From: an uncultured Acetobacterium sp.
GTDB lineage: Bacteria > Bacillota > Clostridia > Eubacteriales > Eubacteriaceae
DNA length: 64,000 nucleotides
Direction of reading: 5' to 3'
Assembly: GCF_963664135.1 (NCBI RefSeq)
Contig: NZ_OY760905.1
Span: forward strand, 1,886,736-1,950,735
The position numbers and the translations under genes were made by a program. Each line of letters begins with the position of its first letter. The first letter of the stretch is position 1. Positions 43,680 through 53,790 of the stretch are shown piece after piece. The notes under the pieces are model-generated. The model ran no database searches and was not told the origin of the DNA. It saw only the letters and a program-made list of their open reading frames with translations.

Positions 43680-44084
43680 TCAGTCCTCATTCTTATGGTT
43701 CAAACTGTCTTCCCGATAAATCCAGGCACCCCGCTTAAAAACCATCTTATAAACCATATCTTTTAAAACAATCTCGCCAATTTTTATCACTGAATCGGGT
43801 CCAATGGTTACCGCATTGGTAATCCGAGCTCCGATGCCGATTTTAGTATTTTCCCCCACGGTCACTTTTTTCCCGATTATTACTCCGGGTTCCAGCACAC
43901 AATTATTTCTGATTCTGCTATTTTCTTCAATAATTACCCCAGTGCCAATCTGACAGTTTTCACCAATGACAACTCCCACTCCGATGATCGCCCCAGCACC
44001 GATGATCGTTTTATTTCCGATGGTGACATCTTTCAAAATCACCGCACTGAGGTGAATTTGTGTTTCGTTCGCCTGGTTGCTCAT
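43680..44084 (-). CDS. Left-handed beta-helix (hexapeptide repeat) protein
   Basis: A 134-residue protein built mainly of I-G-x-G-x-x-I-like hexapeptides (about 12-115), the acyltransferase beta-helix. No catalytic His motif is evident, so it may be a sugar-nucleotide or serine acetyltransferase-like scaffold. Between an rRNA methyltransferase gene and the DUF523 gene. Confidence 0.8.
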   Translation of the reverse strand: MSNQANETQIHLSAVILKDVTIGNKTIIGAGAIIGVGVVIGENCQIGTGVIIEENSRIRNNCVLEPGVIIGKKVTVGENTKIGIGARITNAVTIGPDSVIKIGEIVLKDMVYKMVFKRGAWIYREDSLNHKNED

Positions 44085-44095
44085 AACATTTTCTC

Positions 44096-45496
44096 CTATT
44101 TTTTTCGGATTCTCAGCCCTTTGGGATAATGGTTTTTGATTAAGCCTTCACTGGCTTTTCCAAATCCCAGTGAATAGCCCTCATACCCAACCAGAACCCA
44201 ACCTTTTTTTACGGACAGATTCAACGCCTCTCCCTTTAAATACTGATAGGCCAGATCTTCGTCTTTTAAATCACAGACATTTTTTGCCTGGGATAATTTT
44301 AACGCCATTGCCAAAGCGTAGCTGGGTTCAAAGCGATTTTTTTTAAAGGTTCCCAGATGAAGACCCGTTCTTAAGAGCTTCAAATTGGCAATTCGCTCCA
44401 GGTCCACCCCTTCTGGGATGGCATAAAGGTGTTCACCTAAAAGATAAAGTCGCTCTTCAATTTTTTGATAAAATTCCGGCTCCAGGTTATTTTTCGCAAA
44501 ATCGGTATAGTCTTGCAACTCGGTGCGGGTGGCTTTCTTTAAGCGTGATTTGGCATAGCCTTGTTTGACCTCGATAGCTTCGGTGCAGGCTGCTGATTTT
44601 ATCAACCTGGCGATAAAATGGCCTTCACCTTTAACCGTCATCGGCATAATCCGCAGGGTTTTAGCAATCGCCTGCTCATGATTCCGGGTCCATTCCACTC
44701 GGCCATGATCGGTAATCCCGGGTAACTCGATGGTTTCCAGGATATAGGGATATTTCTGAATAAAGGCTTCAATTATCTGTTCATTTTCTTCCGGCGAAAA
44801 GGTGCAGGTTGAATAAACCAACACGCCTCCCGGTTTTAACAGCCGATGGGCGCTTTCTAATATTTTTTCCTGCTTGCCCATACACCGGTCAACCCGTTCC
44901 AGACTCCAGTCAGCCAAAGCGCCGGGATCTTTGCGAAACATCCCTTCGCCGGAACAGGGCGCATCCACCAGTATCTTATCAAAACTTTCGTAAAAGGAAT
45001 CGACCAGGCGCTCGGGAAATTCATTGGTGACAATGGCATTGGTGATCCCCATCCGTTCCATATTGGTGGATAGGATCCCCGCCCGCGTATTGACCAGTTC
45101 ATTCGCTACCAAAACGCCTTTTCCCTGAAGTTTTGCTCCAATTTGGGTGGATTTCCCGCCTGGCGCCGCACAAAGATCCAGCACCCAATCTCCGGGTTTT
45201 GGGGCCAACACCTCAACCGCCGCCATCGCTGTCGGTTCCTGAACATAATAAAGGCCAGCATAATAATGGGGATTTTTCCCTGGCCGCACCTCATGATCAA
45301 TATAAAATCCTTCACTACACCAGTTCACACCCTGGGTTTTAAACGGTAATTTATTTACCAACTCTGTCGGCGACAGTTTGAGGGTATTCGTTCTGATTCC
45401 TTTACTTTCCGGCTGGTCATAAGAGTCCAGCAGGCTCTCATAGGCTTCGCCCATAAGATTTTTCATTTTCTCTTTAAATGCTACTGGTAATTCCAT
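44096..45496 (-). CDS. rsmF: rRNA cytosine-C5 methyltransferase (NOL1/NOP2/sun, RsmF-like)
   Basis: About 466 residues. SAM motif LDLCAAPGGKSTQIGAKLQG (about 105-124), motif IV VDAPCSGEGMFRKDP and YSTCTFSPEENEQII with the catalytic Cys residues, then a C-terminal PUA-like extension (about 300-466). Methylates cytosine in 16S rRNA. Start ATG 45496 follows GGGGAT, though in-frame ATGs 12 or 21 bases upstream are possible. Confidence 0.88.
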   Translation of the reverse strand: MELPVAFKEKMKNLMGEAYESLLDSYDQPESKGIRTNTLKLSPTELVNKLPFKTQGVNWCSEGFYIDHEVRPGKNPHYYAGLYYVQEPTAMAAVEVLAPKPGDWVLDLCAAPGGKSTQIGAKLQGKGVLVANELVNTRAGILSTNMERMGITNAIVTNEFPERLVDSFYESFDKILVDAPCSGEGMFRKDPGALADWSLERVDRCMGKQEKILESAHRLLKPGGVLVYSTCTFSPEENEQIIEAFIQKYPYILETIELPGITDHGRVEWTRNHEQAIAKTLRIMPMTVKGEGHFIARLIKSAACTEAIEVKQGYAKSRLKKATRTELQDYTDFAKNNLEPEFYQKIEERLYLLGEHLYAIPEGVDLERIANLKLLRTGLHLGTFKKNRFEPSYALAMALKLSQAKNVCDLKDEDLAYQYLKGEALNLSVKKGWVLVGYEGYSLGFGKASEGLIKNHYPKGLRIRKK

Positions 45497-45622
45497 GATG
45501 ATCCCCATTTTTCCCACTGATTATTTTTTATCAGTACCCTTGTGTTACCCGAGCCGATTTATAACAATACTTGTTTTATTATACGTAAAGCCCCTGTCAA
45601 TTACAATAAAATTGTCAAAATA

Positions 45623-45667
45623 ACTAAAGAAAAACACCAACTGTTCATGTTGGTGTTTTTCTTTAGT
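45623..45667. terminator. Bidirectional terminator after the YacL-type gene
   Basis: AAAGAAAAACACCAAC/GTTGGTGTTTTTCTTT stem with a short loop; A and T rich on both sides. Confidence 0.85.
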
Positions 45668-45690
45668 TTAATTTATGATTGCTGGTTTTT

Positions 45691-46812
45691 CTATTTTTTA
45701 GGTTTTGCAAAGATCATTCGCCCGGCAGCGGTTTGCAAAATACTGGTTACTAAAACTGCGGCAGTGGTTCCGATATATTTCTTGCCATTTTCAACAACGA
45801 TCATGGTTCCGTCATCCAGATAGGCTACGGCTTGGCCATTTTCTTTTCCGCCTTTTACCAGGAGAACCTTCATCTCTTCCCCGGGCAACACAATTGGTTT
45901 CACAGCATTGGCCAACTCATTAATATTCAACACGTCAACCCCTTGAACCGTGGCAACCTTGTTGAGATTATAATCATTGGTCAGAATTTTTCCCTTTGTG
46001 GATTTTCCCAGCTTTACCAATTTTGAATCCACCTCATGGGTATCTTCGAAATCTTCTTCGGTAATTTGAACTTCAATTTCCAGATCCGTCTGAATTTTGT
46101 TCAAAATATCCAGTCCCCGACGGCCCCGATTTCTTTTTAATTCATCGGATGAATCGGATATCAGCTGGAGTTCATTGAGCACAAATACCGGGATCACCAA
46201 TGGACCTTCAATAAATCCGGTTTTGCAGATATCAAAGATCCGTCCGTCAATAATCACACTGGTATCCAATAATTTGGGGATGGCAGCACCCTTCTTTTTT
46301 GTGGGCCGCTTTTGTCCAACCGGCACGTTGGCATCTTTTTCCCGTTTGGCACTCTGAAAAGCCATCAGGAGTTCTTCCCGTTTTTTAATTGGTAATGAAA
46401 AGCCAATGTATCCCAGCACAATGTAGATGCTAATGGTCAAAATTCCTCCGATCCAGGGAATTGGAATCTGCGAAAATGCAAAACTGATGAGCATTGCAAT
46501 GACCAGACCAATCACCAAACCGCCGATGCCCAAACCAATGTCGATAAGCCGGACATTTTCCATACTGGTCTCAACAATTTTTGATAGCTTTTTAACGCCT
46601 TTGAGCATAAGCGGGAATAGAATGAAAAAAATAAGTCCAAATAAAACAATGAGGGCTGCATAAAGAATAAATTGCAATTCTGGGCTGAGATTTATTTGCA
46701 TGGTTGTCAGAAGCCAGGTATTTGTCAGCACAACGTTAGCCAAGGCTACCCCGACCAGGGTTCCAATAACCGCAAATGACACTCTAAGTATCTTTTGTAT
46801 CACTATCTTCAC
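45691..46812 (-). CDS. Membrane-anchored PIN/TRAM domain protein (YacL type)
   Basis: A 373-residue protein with about four membrane helices (residues 1-145), then a PIN domain starting [17 protein letters not shown] and a TRAM domain near the end ([19 protein letters not shown]). PIN domains are metal-dependent RNases; acidic residues are visible ([11 protein letters not shown]). Typically near carD in Firmicutes, as here. Confidence 0.9.
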   Translation of the reverse strand: MKIVIQKILRVSFAVIGTLVGVALANVVLTNTWLLTTMQINLSPELQFILYAALIVLFGLIFFILFPLMLKGVKKLSKIVETSMENVRLIDIGLGIGGLVIGLVIAMLISFAFSQIPIPWIGGILTISIYIVLGYIGFSLPIKKREELLMAFQSAKREKDANVPVGQKRPTKKKGAAIPKLLDTSVIIDGRIFDICKTGFIEGPLVIPVFVLNELQLISDSSDELKRNRGRRGLDILNKIQTDLEIEVQITEEDFEDTHEVDSKLVKLGKSTKGKILTNDYNLNKVATVQGVDVLNINELANAVKPIVLPGEEMKVLLVKGGKENGQAVAYLDDGTMIVVENGKKYIGTTAAVLVTSILQTAAGRMIFAKPKK

Positions 46813-46867
46813 CTCCTTTCATGGTATTTGCTTTAAATTATAGCACCCAATTCTTAAGATTACACTA

Positions 46868-46905
46868 TTAAATACAACAAAAGGCGTGAAATTCACGCCT
46901 CGCTA
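46868..46905 (-). terminator. Terminator at the end of carD
   Basis: Minus-strand stem GAGGCGTG-aatt-TCACGCCTT followed by a T-rich tract, overlapping the last codons of carD. Confidence 0.7.
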
Positions 46906-47378
46906 TGTACTGAACTATTAATCAACTCTAAAATTTCATCTTTATCTTTGTCTTGAATTAAAACCATTTCGCTGACGATGAAGTTTCTCGCATTATTCAG
47001 CATCTTCTTTTCTCCGGTTGAGAGGCCTTTTAATCGATCCAATAGGATTAGATTTTTGACAACTTTAGCCACTTCAAAAATATCGCCGGTCTTCAGCCGT
47101 TCCAGATGTTCCCGATACCGACGGTTCCAGTTTTTTTCCATTTCATCCATTGGTAATTTCAGTGATTCAATCATTTCATCAATTACTGGCTGGGTCACAA
47201 TGGTTCTTACCCCAATATCATCAACTTTATCAACGGGAATTAAAATCTGCAAACCTTCGGATACGATCTGCATGATGTAGTAAGGTTTTATTTCTTCAAA
47301 TATTTCTCGTTCTTCAATTGCTTCAATGATACCTGCTCCGTGCATCGGATAAACAATTTTATCCCCAATTTTATACAT
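46893..47378 (-). CDS. carD: CarD family transcriptional regulator
   Basis: A 161-residue CarD_CdnL_TRCF-type protein. The RNA-polymerase-interacting domain starts YKIGDKIVYPMHGAGIIEAI and the C-terminal helical domain follows near 70 (NWNRRYREHLERLKTGD). ATG 47378 follows AGGAG. It probably binds RNAP beta and stabilises open complexes. Confidence 0.9.
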   Translation of the reverse strand: MYKIGDKIVYPMHGAGIIEAIEEREIFEEIKPYYIMQIVSEGLQILIPVDKVDDIGVRTIVTQPVIDEMIESLKLPMDEMEKNWNRRYREHLERLKTGDIFEVAKVVKNLILLDRLKGLSTGEKKMLNNARNFIVSEMVLIQDKDKDEILELINSSVHSEA

Positions 47379-47477
47379 TTCAACCACTCCTATCATCGAT
47401 ACTGCTTCTATTATAACATATAAAAAAGGAATAAGCCTTTCATTTTATAAAAAACTTATCCCCCTGTCAATATTTAT

Positions 47478-49631
47478 TTAAATAATCATGGTTAAACTGA
47501 TCCGTTTTCGCTTTTGATCTACCGATAGCACCTTAACAGTTACCACATCCCCCAGGGAAACCGCTTCCGACGGATGCTTGATATAACGGTCGGTTATCTG
47601 TGAAATATGCACCAACCCATCCTGATGGACGCCAATATCCACAAAGGCACCAAAATCAATGACGTTTCGGACCGTGCCGATGAGTTCCATATCCACTTCC
47701 AGATCACTCATCGATAGGACATCAGATCGCAAATGGGGCTTGGGAGCATTCTCCCGAGGATCAAGCCCCGGTTTCTTAAGCTCTTTAATAATGTCATAAA
47801 GGGTCGGAATCCCAATTTCCAGTTGCGCTGCCATTTCGGAATAGTTCATGTCGTTAAACAAATCCTGCTGTTCCCGGGTTCCCAGTTTTTCTTTCTTAAT
47901 GCCCTTCAGCTTTAATAGTTTTTCGACACTTTTATAGGCCTCCGGGTGAACGCCAGTATTATCCAGAATGTTATCCCCATCATCAATCCGCAAAAATCCT
48001 GCGCACTGCTCATAGGCTTTGGCACCCAGACCTTTGACCTTCATCAGTTCTTTGCGGCTTTTAATCGGGCCGACACTGTTACGGTAATCCATAATATTAT
48101 TGGCAATGGTTTTATTGACTCCGGCCACGTATTTAAGCAACGCCACCGATGCCCGGTTGACGTTAACCCCGACGTTATTTACCGCATCCTCGACAGTGGC
48201 TTCCAGCACCCGTTCCAGTTCTTTCTGATTGACGTCATGCTGGTATTGACCAACCCCGATGTGTTTGGGATCTATTTTAACCAGCTCCGAAAGGGGATCC
48301 TGAAGTCGTCCGCCAATGGAAATGGCTCCCCGAATCGAGACATTAATGTCCGGATATTCTTCGGTCCCCAACTCAGAGGCTGAATAAACCGAAGCGCCAG
48401 CCTCATTGACGACAATATATTGAACCGGGACCGTCGTTTTTTTAATGGTTTCGGCGACGAACTGTTCTGATTCCCGGGAAGCAGTGCCGTTACCGATGGC
48501 GATGATATCGACCTGATGCCGTTCAATCAGTTCCAGGAATTCTTTTTCCGCTTTTTCGGCCTGGCCCTTGCCAAAGGTCGGATAGATGGTGGTGTAGTCC
48601 AGTACTTTCCCCACCTTATCGAGAATCGCAATCTTGCAGCCAGTTCGGAAGGCCGGGTCAAAGCCCATCGTGACTTTTTCTTTAAATGGCGGCTGCAGCA
48701 GCAGTTTTTTGAGGTTAAGGGCAAACATCTTAATGGCCCCTTCTTCGGCTCGTTCTTTTAAAGCGGTGCGGATTTCCCGCTCAATCGCTGGGGCAATCAG
48801 CCGGGTATAACTGTCCGCAATTGATTTTAACAAATAGCTTGACGGCTGGGCTTTAACCAGCTCTTTTTTTAAATAGGCTTCAATTTCTTCGGTGGGTGCC
48901 AATAGTTTAACCGACAGCGCTTTTTTCTTTTCGCCCCGGTTAAGCGCTAAGATCCGGTGATCCTTGATGGTTTTAATCGCTTCGGTGTGGTCAAAATACA
49001 TTTCCAGTTCTGGACTTTCCTCTTCTTTGCCCTTGACCACGGTGGATTTAATTTGTCCTTTATCATAGGTACTCTTGCGGATCACGCCCCGGTAGGTACC
49101 ATTGTCCGAAATAATTTCGGCAATAATATCCATCGCCAATTGTAAGGCTTCTTCGGCGGTGATGATTTCTTTTTCGGCATCGATATAGTTAAGAGCCGCT
49201 TCAGCCAGTTCGGCTTCGGTCAGCTTTTGTTCCATAATCTGCAGCGCCAGCGGTTCCAGCCCTTTTTCTCTGGCTACTGAGGCTCGGGTTTTCTTTTTTT
49301 GTTTATAAGGCAGATAGAGATCTTCCACTTCCTGAAGGGTTTGGCTTTTTAAAATAGCGGCTTTTAGTTCTGGGCTCAGCTTGCCCTGCTCCTCAATGCT
49401 GCCGGTGACCTCTTCTTTTCGTTTTTCCAATTTTCTTAAATATGTTAAACGCACATCCAGATCCCGTAAAAGGGCATCACTTAAATTTCCGGTTACCTCT
49501 TTTCGGTAACGGGCGATAAAGGGAATGGTGTTTCCGCCATCGATTAAATTGATGGTATCTTCCACCTGTTGGGGGCGTATTGAAAACTCTTTTGCTAGCT
49601 GGTTAATCATCTGTTCCACAAAATTCTCCAT
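47478..49631 (-). CDS. tex: Tex family RNA-binding protein
   Basis: A 717-residue protein. The Tex N-terminal (about 1-190), YqgF-like domain with GFDPAFRTGCKIAIL (about 325-340), helix-hairpin-helix MKVKGLGAKAYEQC (about 530) and C-terminal S1 domain with MELIGTVRNVIDFGAFVDIG (about 635-655). Associates with transcription and RNA; essential in some bacteria. Start taken as ATG 49631 without a clear Shine-Dalgarno; an ATG 21 bases downstream is an alternative. Confidence 0.92.
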   Translation of the reverse strand: MENFVEQMINQLAKEFSIRPQQVEDTINLIDGGNTIPFIARYRKEVTGNLSDALLRDLDVRLTYLRKLEKRKEEVTGSIEEQGKLSPELKAAILKSQTLQEVEDLYLPYKQKKKTRASVAREKGLEPLALQIMEQKLTEAELAEAALNYIDAEKEIITAEEALQLAMDIIAEIISDNGTYRGVIRKSTYDKGQIKSTVVKGKEEESPELEMYFDHTEAIKTIKDHRILALNRGEKKKALSVKLLAPTEEIEAYLKKELVKAQPSSYLLKSIADSYTRLIAPAIEREIRTALKERAEEGAIKMFALNLKKLLLQPPFKEKVTMGFDPAFRTGCKIAILDKVGKVLDYTTIYPTFGKGQAEKAEKEFLELIERHQVDIIAIGNGTASRESEQFVAETIKKTTVPVQYIVVNEAGASVYSASELGTEEYPDINVSIRGAISIGGRLQDPLSELVKIDPKHIGVGQYQHDVNQKELERVLEATVEDAVNNVGVNVNRASVALLKYVAGVNKTIANNIMDYRNSVGPIKSRKELMKVKGLGAKAYEQCAGFLRIDDGDNILDNTGVHPEAYKSVEKLLKLKGIKKEKLGTREQQDLFNDMNYSEMAAQLEIGIPTLYDIIKELKKPGLDPRENAPKPHLRSDVLSMSDLEVDMELIGTVRNVIDFGAFVDIGVHQDGLVHISQITDRYIKHPSEAVSLGDVVTVKVLSVDQKRKRISLTMII

Positions 49632-49845
49632 TTCTTACTTTTGAATTGAACTCTTCTATATTTAAATTCTATATTTAAATTCCAAAGAATAGTTTAACAT
49701 TTTTTTGATATAATCACAAATCTTCCCTGATAATCGGTTTAATTTGCTTTAAGCTAATTAGGTGAATGATTGTAATACCAAGCGGTTCATGATAAAATAC
49801 CTCGTACTAAATGAAAAGGCACTAAACAAAAGGAGATGCACCTTA

Positions 49846-50733
49846 ATGGCAATAAAATTTATTGTGGATTCCATGTGTGATACCAACAGCGACATCTTAA
49901 ATCGCTATGATTTTGATATATTACCCTTTCCCGTAACCCTAGATGATAAAACTTATTTTGATGGCATCAATATCACCCCCGAAATGGTGGTCAATTTTGT
50001 CAATCACAACAGCAAGCTCTTTCCCAAAACGGCTCAGATCCAACCCCTGGATATTACCAATACCATCGAGAAGCACCTTAAAAATGGCGATGATGTGATT
50101 TATTTGGTGCTTTCCTCAAAGCTTTCCGGCACCTACCAGACCGCCCGATTACTGGCCAAAGATCTGCTGGAAAAATATCCGGAACGAAAGGTCGCGATTG
50201 TCGATTCGCTTTCAGCCACCACTGGTTCGGCGCTGATTCTTTATCAAGGCTTGAAACTCAATAAACTTAACCGTCCCTACGAGGAAATTGTTGAAACCAT
50301 GACCTTTCTGGCTCAGCACGCCCAGATCTTTTTTCTGGTGGGCGATATCAAATGGCTGGCCCAGGGCGGCCGGATCAGCCGCAATGCTGCCATGATTGGC
50401 GATATGTTAAAAATTGTCCCGATTCTTTACTTTAAAGACGGTGAAATTCTCGTCTATGAAAAAATCCGCGGCCAGAAAAAAGCGTTAAAAACCCTATTTG
50501 CCATTATCAATGAAAAAATGGGCAACAAAGAACAAATCCTCGGAATGATCCAAAGTACCGCCCCGGAGCTCCAGGATAAGGCCAAAAAATATTTTGAAAA
50601 AGAGCTGGGGATCAAGAATTTTTTACTGCCTGAAAAAGCTGGCTCCACCCTGACTGTTCACATTGGTACCAATTGTCTGGGGATTATGTTTTTTGATGAA
50701 CTTCCCGAAAATTATGTCAATGTTATCCCTTAA
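49846..50733 (+). CDS. DegV family fatty-acid-binding protein
   Basis: A 295-residue protein. IKFIVDSMCDTNSDILNRYD starts the fold; SSKLSGTYQTARLL (about 91-104) and DSLSATTGSALILYQGLKL (about 120-138) form the lipid site. Such proteins carry fatty acids for phospholipid synthesis via FakA, not present here. ATG 49846 follows AAGGAGA. Confidence 0.9.
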   Translation: MAIKFIVDSMCDTNSDILNRYDFDILPFPVTLDDKTYFDGINITPEMVVNFVNHNSKLFPKTAQIQPLDITNTIEKHLKNGDDVIYLVLSSKLSGTYQTARLLAKDLLEKYPERKVAIVDSLSATTGSALILYQGLKLNKLNRPYEEIVETMTFLAQHAQIFFLVGDIKWLAQGGRISRNAAMIGDMLKIVPILYFKDGEILVYEKIRGQKKALKTLFAIINEKMGNKEQILGMIQSTAPELQDKAKKYFEKELGIKNFLLPEKAGSTLTVHIGTNCLGIMFFDELPENYVNVIP

Positions 50734-50754
50734 ACAGCTGTTCACAAAAAAATC

Positions 50755-50800
50755 CAAGCGCCTTGCCAAGTCAAATTTGACTCGGCAAGGCGCTTATTTA
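50755..50800. terminator. Terminator after degV
   Basis: Perfect stem AAGCGCCTTGCC/GGCAAGGCGCTT; a T-rich region follows on the plus strand. Confidence 0.8.
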
Positions 50801-50841
50801 TTATATCAATTGAATTTTATATAAGTCTATTTTAATAAACC

Positions 50842-51522
50842 CTAGCCTCTTGGCGGCAAGCTTGACGCGACCAGTTGAACCAGTCGGCTTAGCGGCATGG
50901 TTTGCAGCCAAACCTTTCCCGGCCCTTTTAAGGTCGCCAGGAATAATCCTTCGCCACTTAAAAAGATATTCTTCATCCCTTTGACAGCCTGGATATCAAA
51001 GCTTACCGATTCTTCAAACATGCCGATATGACCCTGATCGATTTTAATGACTTCACCGGGAGCCAGATCATATTCGACCATGGCGCCATCCATTTCAATA
51101 AAAGCTGTTCCCGGCCCGGAGATTTTTTGCAGAATGAAACCCTCTCCACCAAAAAAGCCGACGCCGATATTCTTTTTAAAGTACAGATCCACATCCAGCG
51201 TCGATTCGCCAGCTAAAAAACTATGCTTCTGACAGATCATTGACTGGCCTTTTTGTAAGGTCAGCGCTTTTATTTCGCCCGGATAACTGGAGCAAAAAGA
51301 AATTTGACTGTTTCCTCGCTCGGCCGTGTAGGTAGTCATAAACAGCGAATCACCGGCCAGTGAACGTCTTAATCCTTTGAGGACGCCACCCTTGGTATTG
51401 GTTTCCATCCGGATGTTTTCTGTCATCCAGGACATCCCGCCTGATTCCGTAAACAGGGCTTCCCCATTATCCAGAGTTACTGTTACCACCGGGAGATTGC
51501 CTCCCTTGATTTCATAATTCAT
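50842..51522 (-). CDS. AIM24 / TIGR00266 family protein
   Basis: A 226-residue beta-rich protein. MNYEIKGGNLPVVTVTLDNG, the SGGMSWMTENIRMETNTKGG stretch and the glycine-rich end (GPGKVWLQTMPLSRLV) match the AIM24/TIGR00266 family. Function unknown; a trimeric beta-barrel-like fold is known for related members. Ends near the degV terminator. Confidence 0.85.
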   Translation of the reverse strand: MNYEIKGGNLPVVTVTLDNGEALFTESGGMSWMTENIRMETNTKGGVLKGLRRSLAGDSLFMTTYTAERGNSQISFCSSYPGEIKALTLQKGQSMICQKHSFLAGESTLDVDLYFKKNIGVGFFGGEGFILQKISGPGTAFIEMDGAMVEYDLAPGEVIKIDQGHIGMFEESVSFDIQAVKGMKNIFLSGEGLFLATLKGPGKVWLQTMPLSRLVQLVASSLPPRG

Positions 51523-51545
51523 TTTTTCCTCCTCATTTTGTGACT

Positions 51546-51594
51546 ATACAAAAATCGCCAATTAATGGATAGTTACCCCAAAATTGGCGATTTA
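51546..51594. terminator. Terminator after aconitase
   Basis: Perfect stem AAATCGCCAATT/AATTGGCGATTT around a spacer of about 18 bases, with T residues on the minus strand. Confidence 0.75.
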
Positions 51595-51636
51595 TTTTAA
51601 TTTACTCTGTTTTTTTTCTATTCTATTTTATTCAGA

Positions 51637-53559
51637 TTATTTTTTTAATTTAATCAAGTTGATCAGTCCGCCGGCCAGTAGCATTTCTTTTTGACGTTCG
51701 GAAACTTCCAGTAACATCACATAAGTTAAGCCTTTGGTTTTATTCACCAGGTTGGCTTTCCCTGATCTAACTGCATCCAGGGCATTTTCAATGATCAATT
51801 CGTCATTCAGTGCGATGGTATCATAATCAGCTTCATTTGCAAATACCAGTGGCAGAATCCCATTATTGATCAGATTGTTTTTGTGAATCCGGGCAAAGGA
51901 TTTAACCGCTACCCCTTTAATACCCAGATAAACGGGAGCCAAAGCGGCATGCTCACGGCTGGAGCCCTGACCGTAGTTTGATCCGCCGATAATAAATCCG
52001 CCGCCATTATCCAATGCCCGCTTAGGAAATTCTGGATCGCAGGGAGCCAGGCAATAATTTGACAGGTACGGAATATTGGAACGGTATGGCAATAGTTTGG
52101 CGTTGGACGGCATAATATGGTCGGTGGTAATATTGTCTTCCACAACGATTAACGCTTTGCCGGCAACGGTGTTTTCCAATGGTTTGGTGGCCGGGAACGG
52201 TTTAATGTTTGGTCCTTTGATAACTTCTACTGCCGTGCCTTCTGGCGCTGGTGCCATCACCATGGTATCATTAAGTAAAAAGTTCTCTGGCATGGCAATT
52301 TCAGGCAGATCGATCTTGCCCAAAGGATTCGTCAAAACCCCTTCAAGTGCTGAAATAGCGGCAGCTTCAGGACTTAACAGATACACGTCGGCCGATGGGG
52401 TACCGGAACGACCAAAGAAGTTTCGGTTGAAGGTTCGCAGTGACACCGCATCCGTTGATGGCGCCTGACCCATGCCGATACAAGGGCCGCAACCGCATTC
52501 CAGCACTCGGGCGCCGGCGTTTAACAGATCGGCCAATGCGCCGTTTTCGGCCAGCATCGTTAACACCTGTTTTGACCCCGGGGCAATAACCAGAGAGACA
52601 TTTTCAGCCACGGTTTTGCCTTTTACAATGGCGGCCACCTTCATCAGATCCAACCAGGATGAATTGGTACAGCTGCCGATGGCTACCTGATCAACCTTTA
52701 ATCCTTCAATATCCGAAATTTTCACCACCTTGTCGGGACTGTGGGGACAGGCGGTTAAAGGTTCCAACACATCCATGTCAACCTTAACCACTTCATCATA
52801 GACAGCATCGGCATCGGCGGATAATTCGATGTAATCTCCGCCTCGGCCCTGGGCTTCCAAAAACAGTTTGGTCATTTCATCAGATGGGAACACCGAGGTG
52901 GTTGCGCCCAGCTCAGCACCCATGTTGGTAATGGTGGCTCGTTCAGGAACGGTCAGAGTTTTAACCCCTTCGCCGGTGTATTCGAAAACCTTGTTAACGC
53001 CGCCTTTTACGGTACATTGACGTAACACTTCCAGGATCACATCCTTTGACGATACGCCAGTCCGAAGCTTACCGGTTAATTCAACCTTCACCACTTTTGG
53101 CATGGTGATGTAATAAGGATCTCCCGCCATGGCAACGGCCACATCCAGGCCGCCGGCACCAATGGCCAGCATGCCGATACCCCCACCGGTGGGGGTATGG
53201 CTGTCTGATCCTAACAGGGTATCGCCCGGTACACCAAAACGTTCAATCTGAACCTGATGGCAGATGCCGTTGCCCGGTTTTGAATAATACACGCCATGTT
53301 TTTTGGCCACGCTTTGGATATAACGGTGATCATCCATGTTTTCCGGACCTTCCTGGAGCATGTTATGGTCAATATAGGCCAGGGATTTTTTTGTTTTAAC
53401 CCGCGGAACCTCCATTGCTTCAAACTGCAAATATGCCATGGTTCCAGTGGAGTCCTGGGTCAGGGTCTGATCGATCCGAATCCCGATTTCTTCCCCCTTG
53501 ATCATTTCTCCCACTACAAGGTGTGCCGCAATAATCTTCTCTGTTAATGTTTTTCCCAT
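51637..53559 (-). CDS. acnA: Aconitate hydratase
   Basis: A 640-residue aconitase of the mitochondrial-like type. The 4Fe-4S ligands are in GSCTNSS (about 298) and ECGCGPCIGMG (about 360-370). SDSHTPTGGGIGMLAIGAGG is near 119-138 and the C-terminal swivel domain contains NYGQGSSREHAALAP near 530. Interconverts citrate and isocitrate, here presumably for glutamate synthesis in an incomplete cycle. The gene stands alone. Confidence 0.92.
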   Translation of the reverse strand: MGKTLTEKIIAAHLVVGEMIKGEEIGIRIDQTLTQDSTGTMAYLQFEAMEVPRVKTKKSLAYIDHNMLQEGPENMDDHRYIQSVAKKHGVYYSKPGNGICHQVQIERFGVPGDTLLGSDSHTPTGGGIGMLAIGAGGLDVAVAMAGDPYYITMPKVVKVELTGKLRTGVSSKDVILEVLRQCTVKGGVNKVFEYTGEGVKTLTVPERATITNMGAELGATTSVFPSDEMTKLFLEAQGRGGDYIELSADADAVYDEVVKVDMDVLEPLTACPHSPDKVVKISDIEGLKVDQVAIGSCTNSSWLDLMKVAAIVKGKTVAENVSLVIAPGSKQVLTMLAENGALADLLNAGARVLECGCGPCIGMGQAPSTDAVSLRTFNRNFFGRSGTPSADVYLLSPEAAAISALEGVLTNPLGKIDLPEIAMPENFLLNDTMVMAPAPEGTAVEVIKGPNIKPFPATKPLENTVAGKALIVVEDNITTDHIMPSNAKLLPYRSNIPYLSNYCLAPCDPEFPKRALDNGGGFIIGGSNYGQGSSREHAALAPVYLGIKGVAVKSFARIHKNNLINNGILPLVFANEADYDTIALNDELIIENALDAVRSGKANLVNKTKGLTYVMLLEVSERQKEMLLAGGLINLIKLKK

Positions 53560-53790
53560 TTAGTTTACAAATTCCTTCCATAACTAATTTTCTTGATTTT
53601 CAGTGCTTGATTTTCTTGGTGTGATTTATTATTTTATTAAATTAAATCCTTTTTTAGTTATTATATCATCTTTTTTCCCAACTTTCCATTTTTTTACTTT
53701 ATCGCTTCCGCTTCAATTCCAATATAAACTATGCTATACTAAGGCTCAACAAACCCAAACGATTTCAAGTGGATTTGGAGGATGGATGCC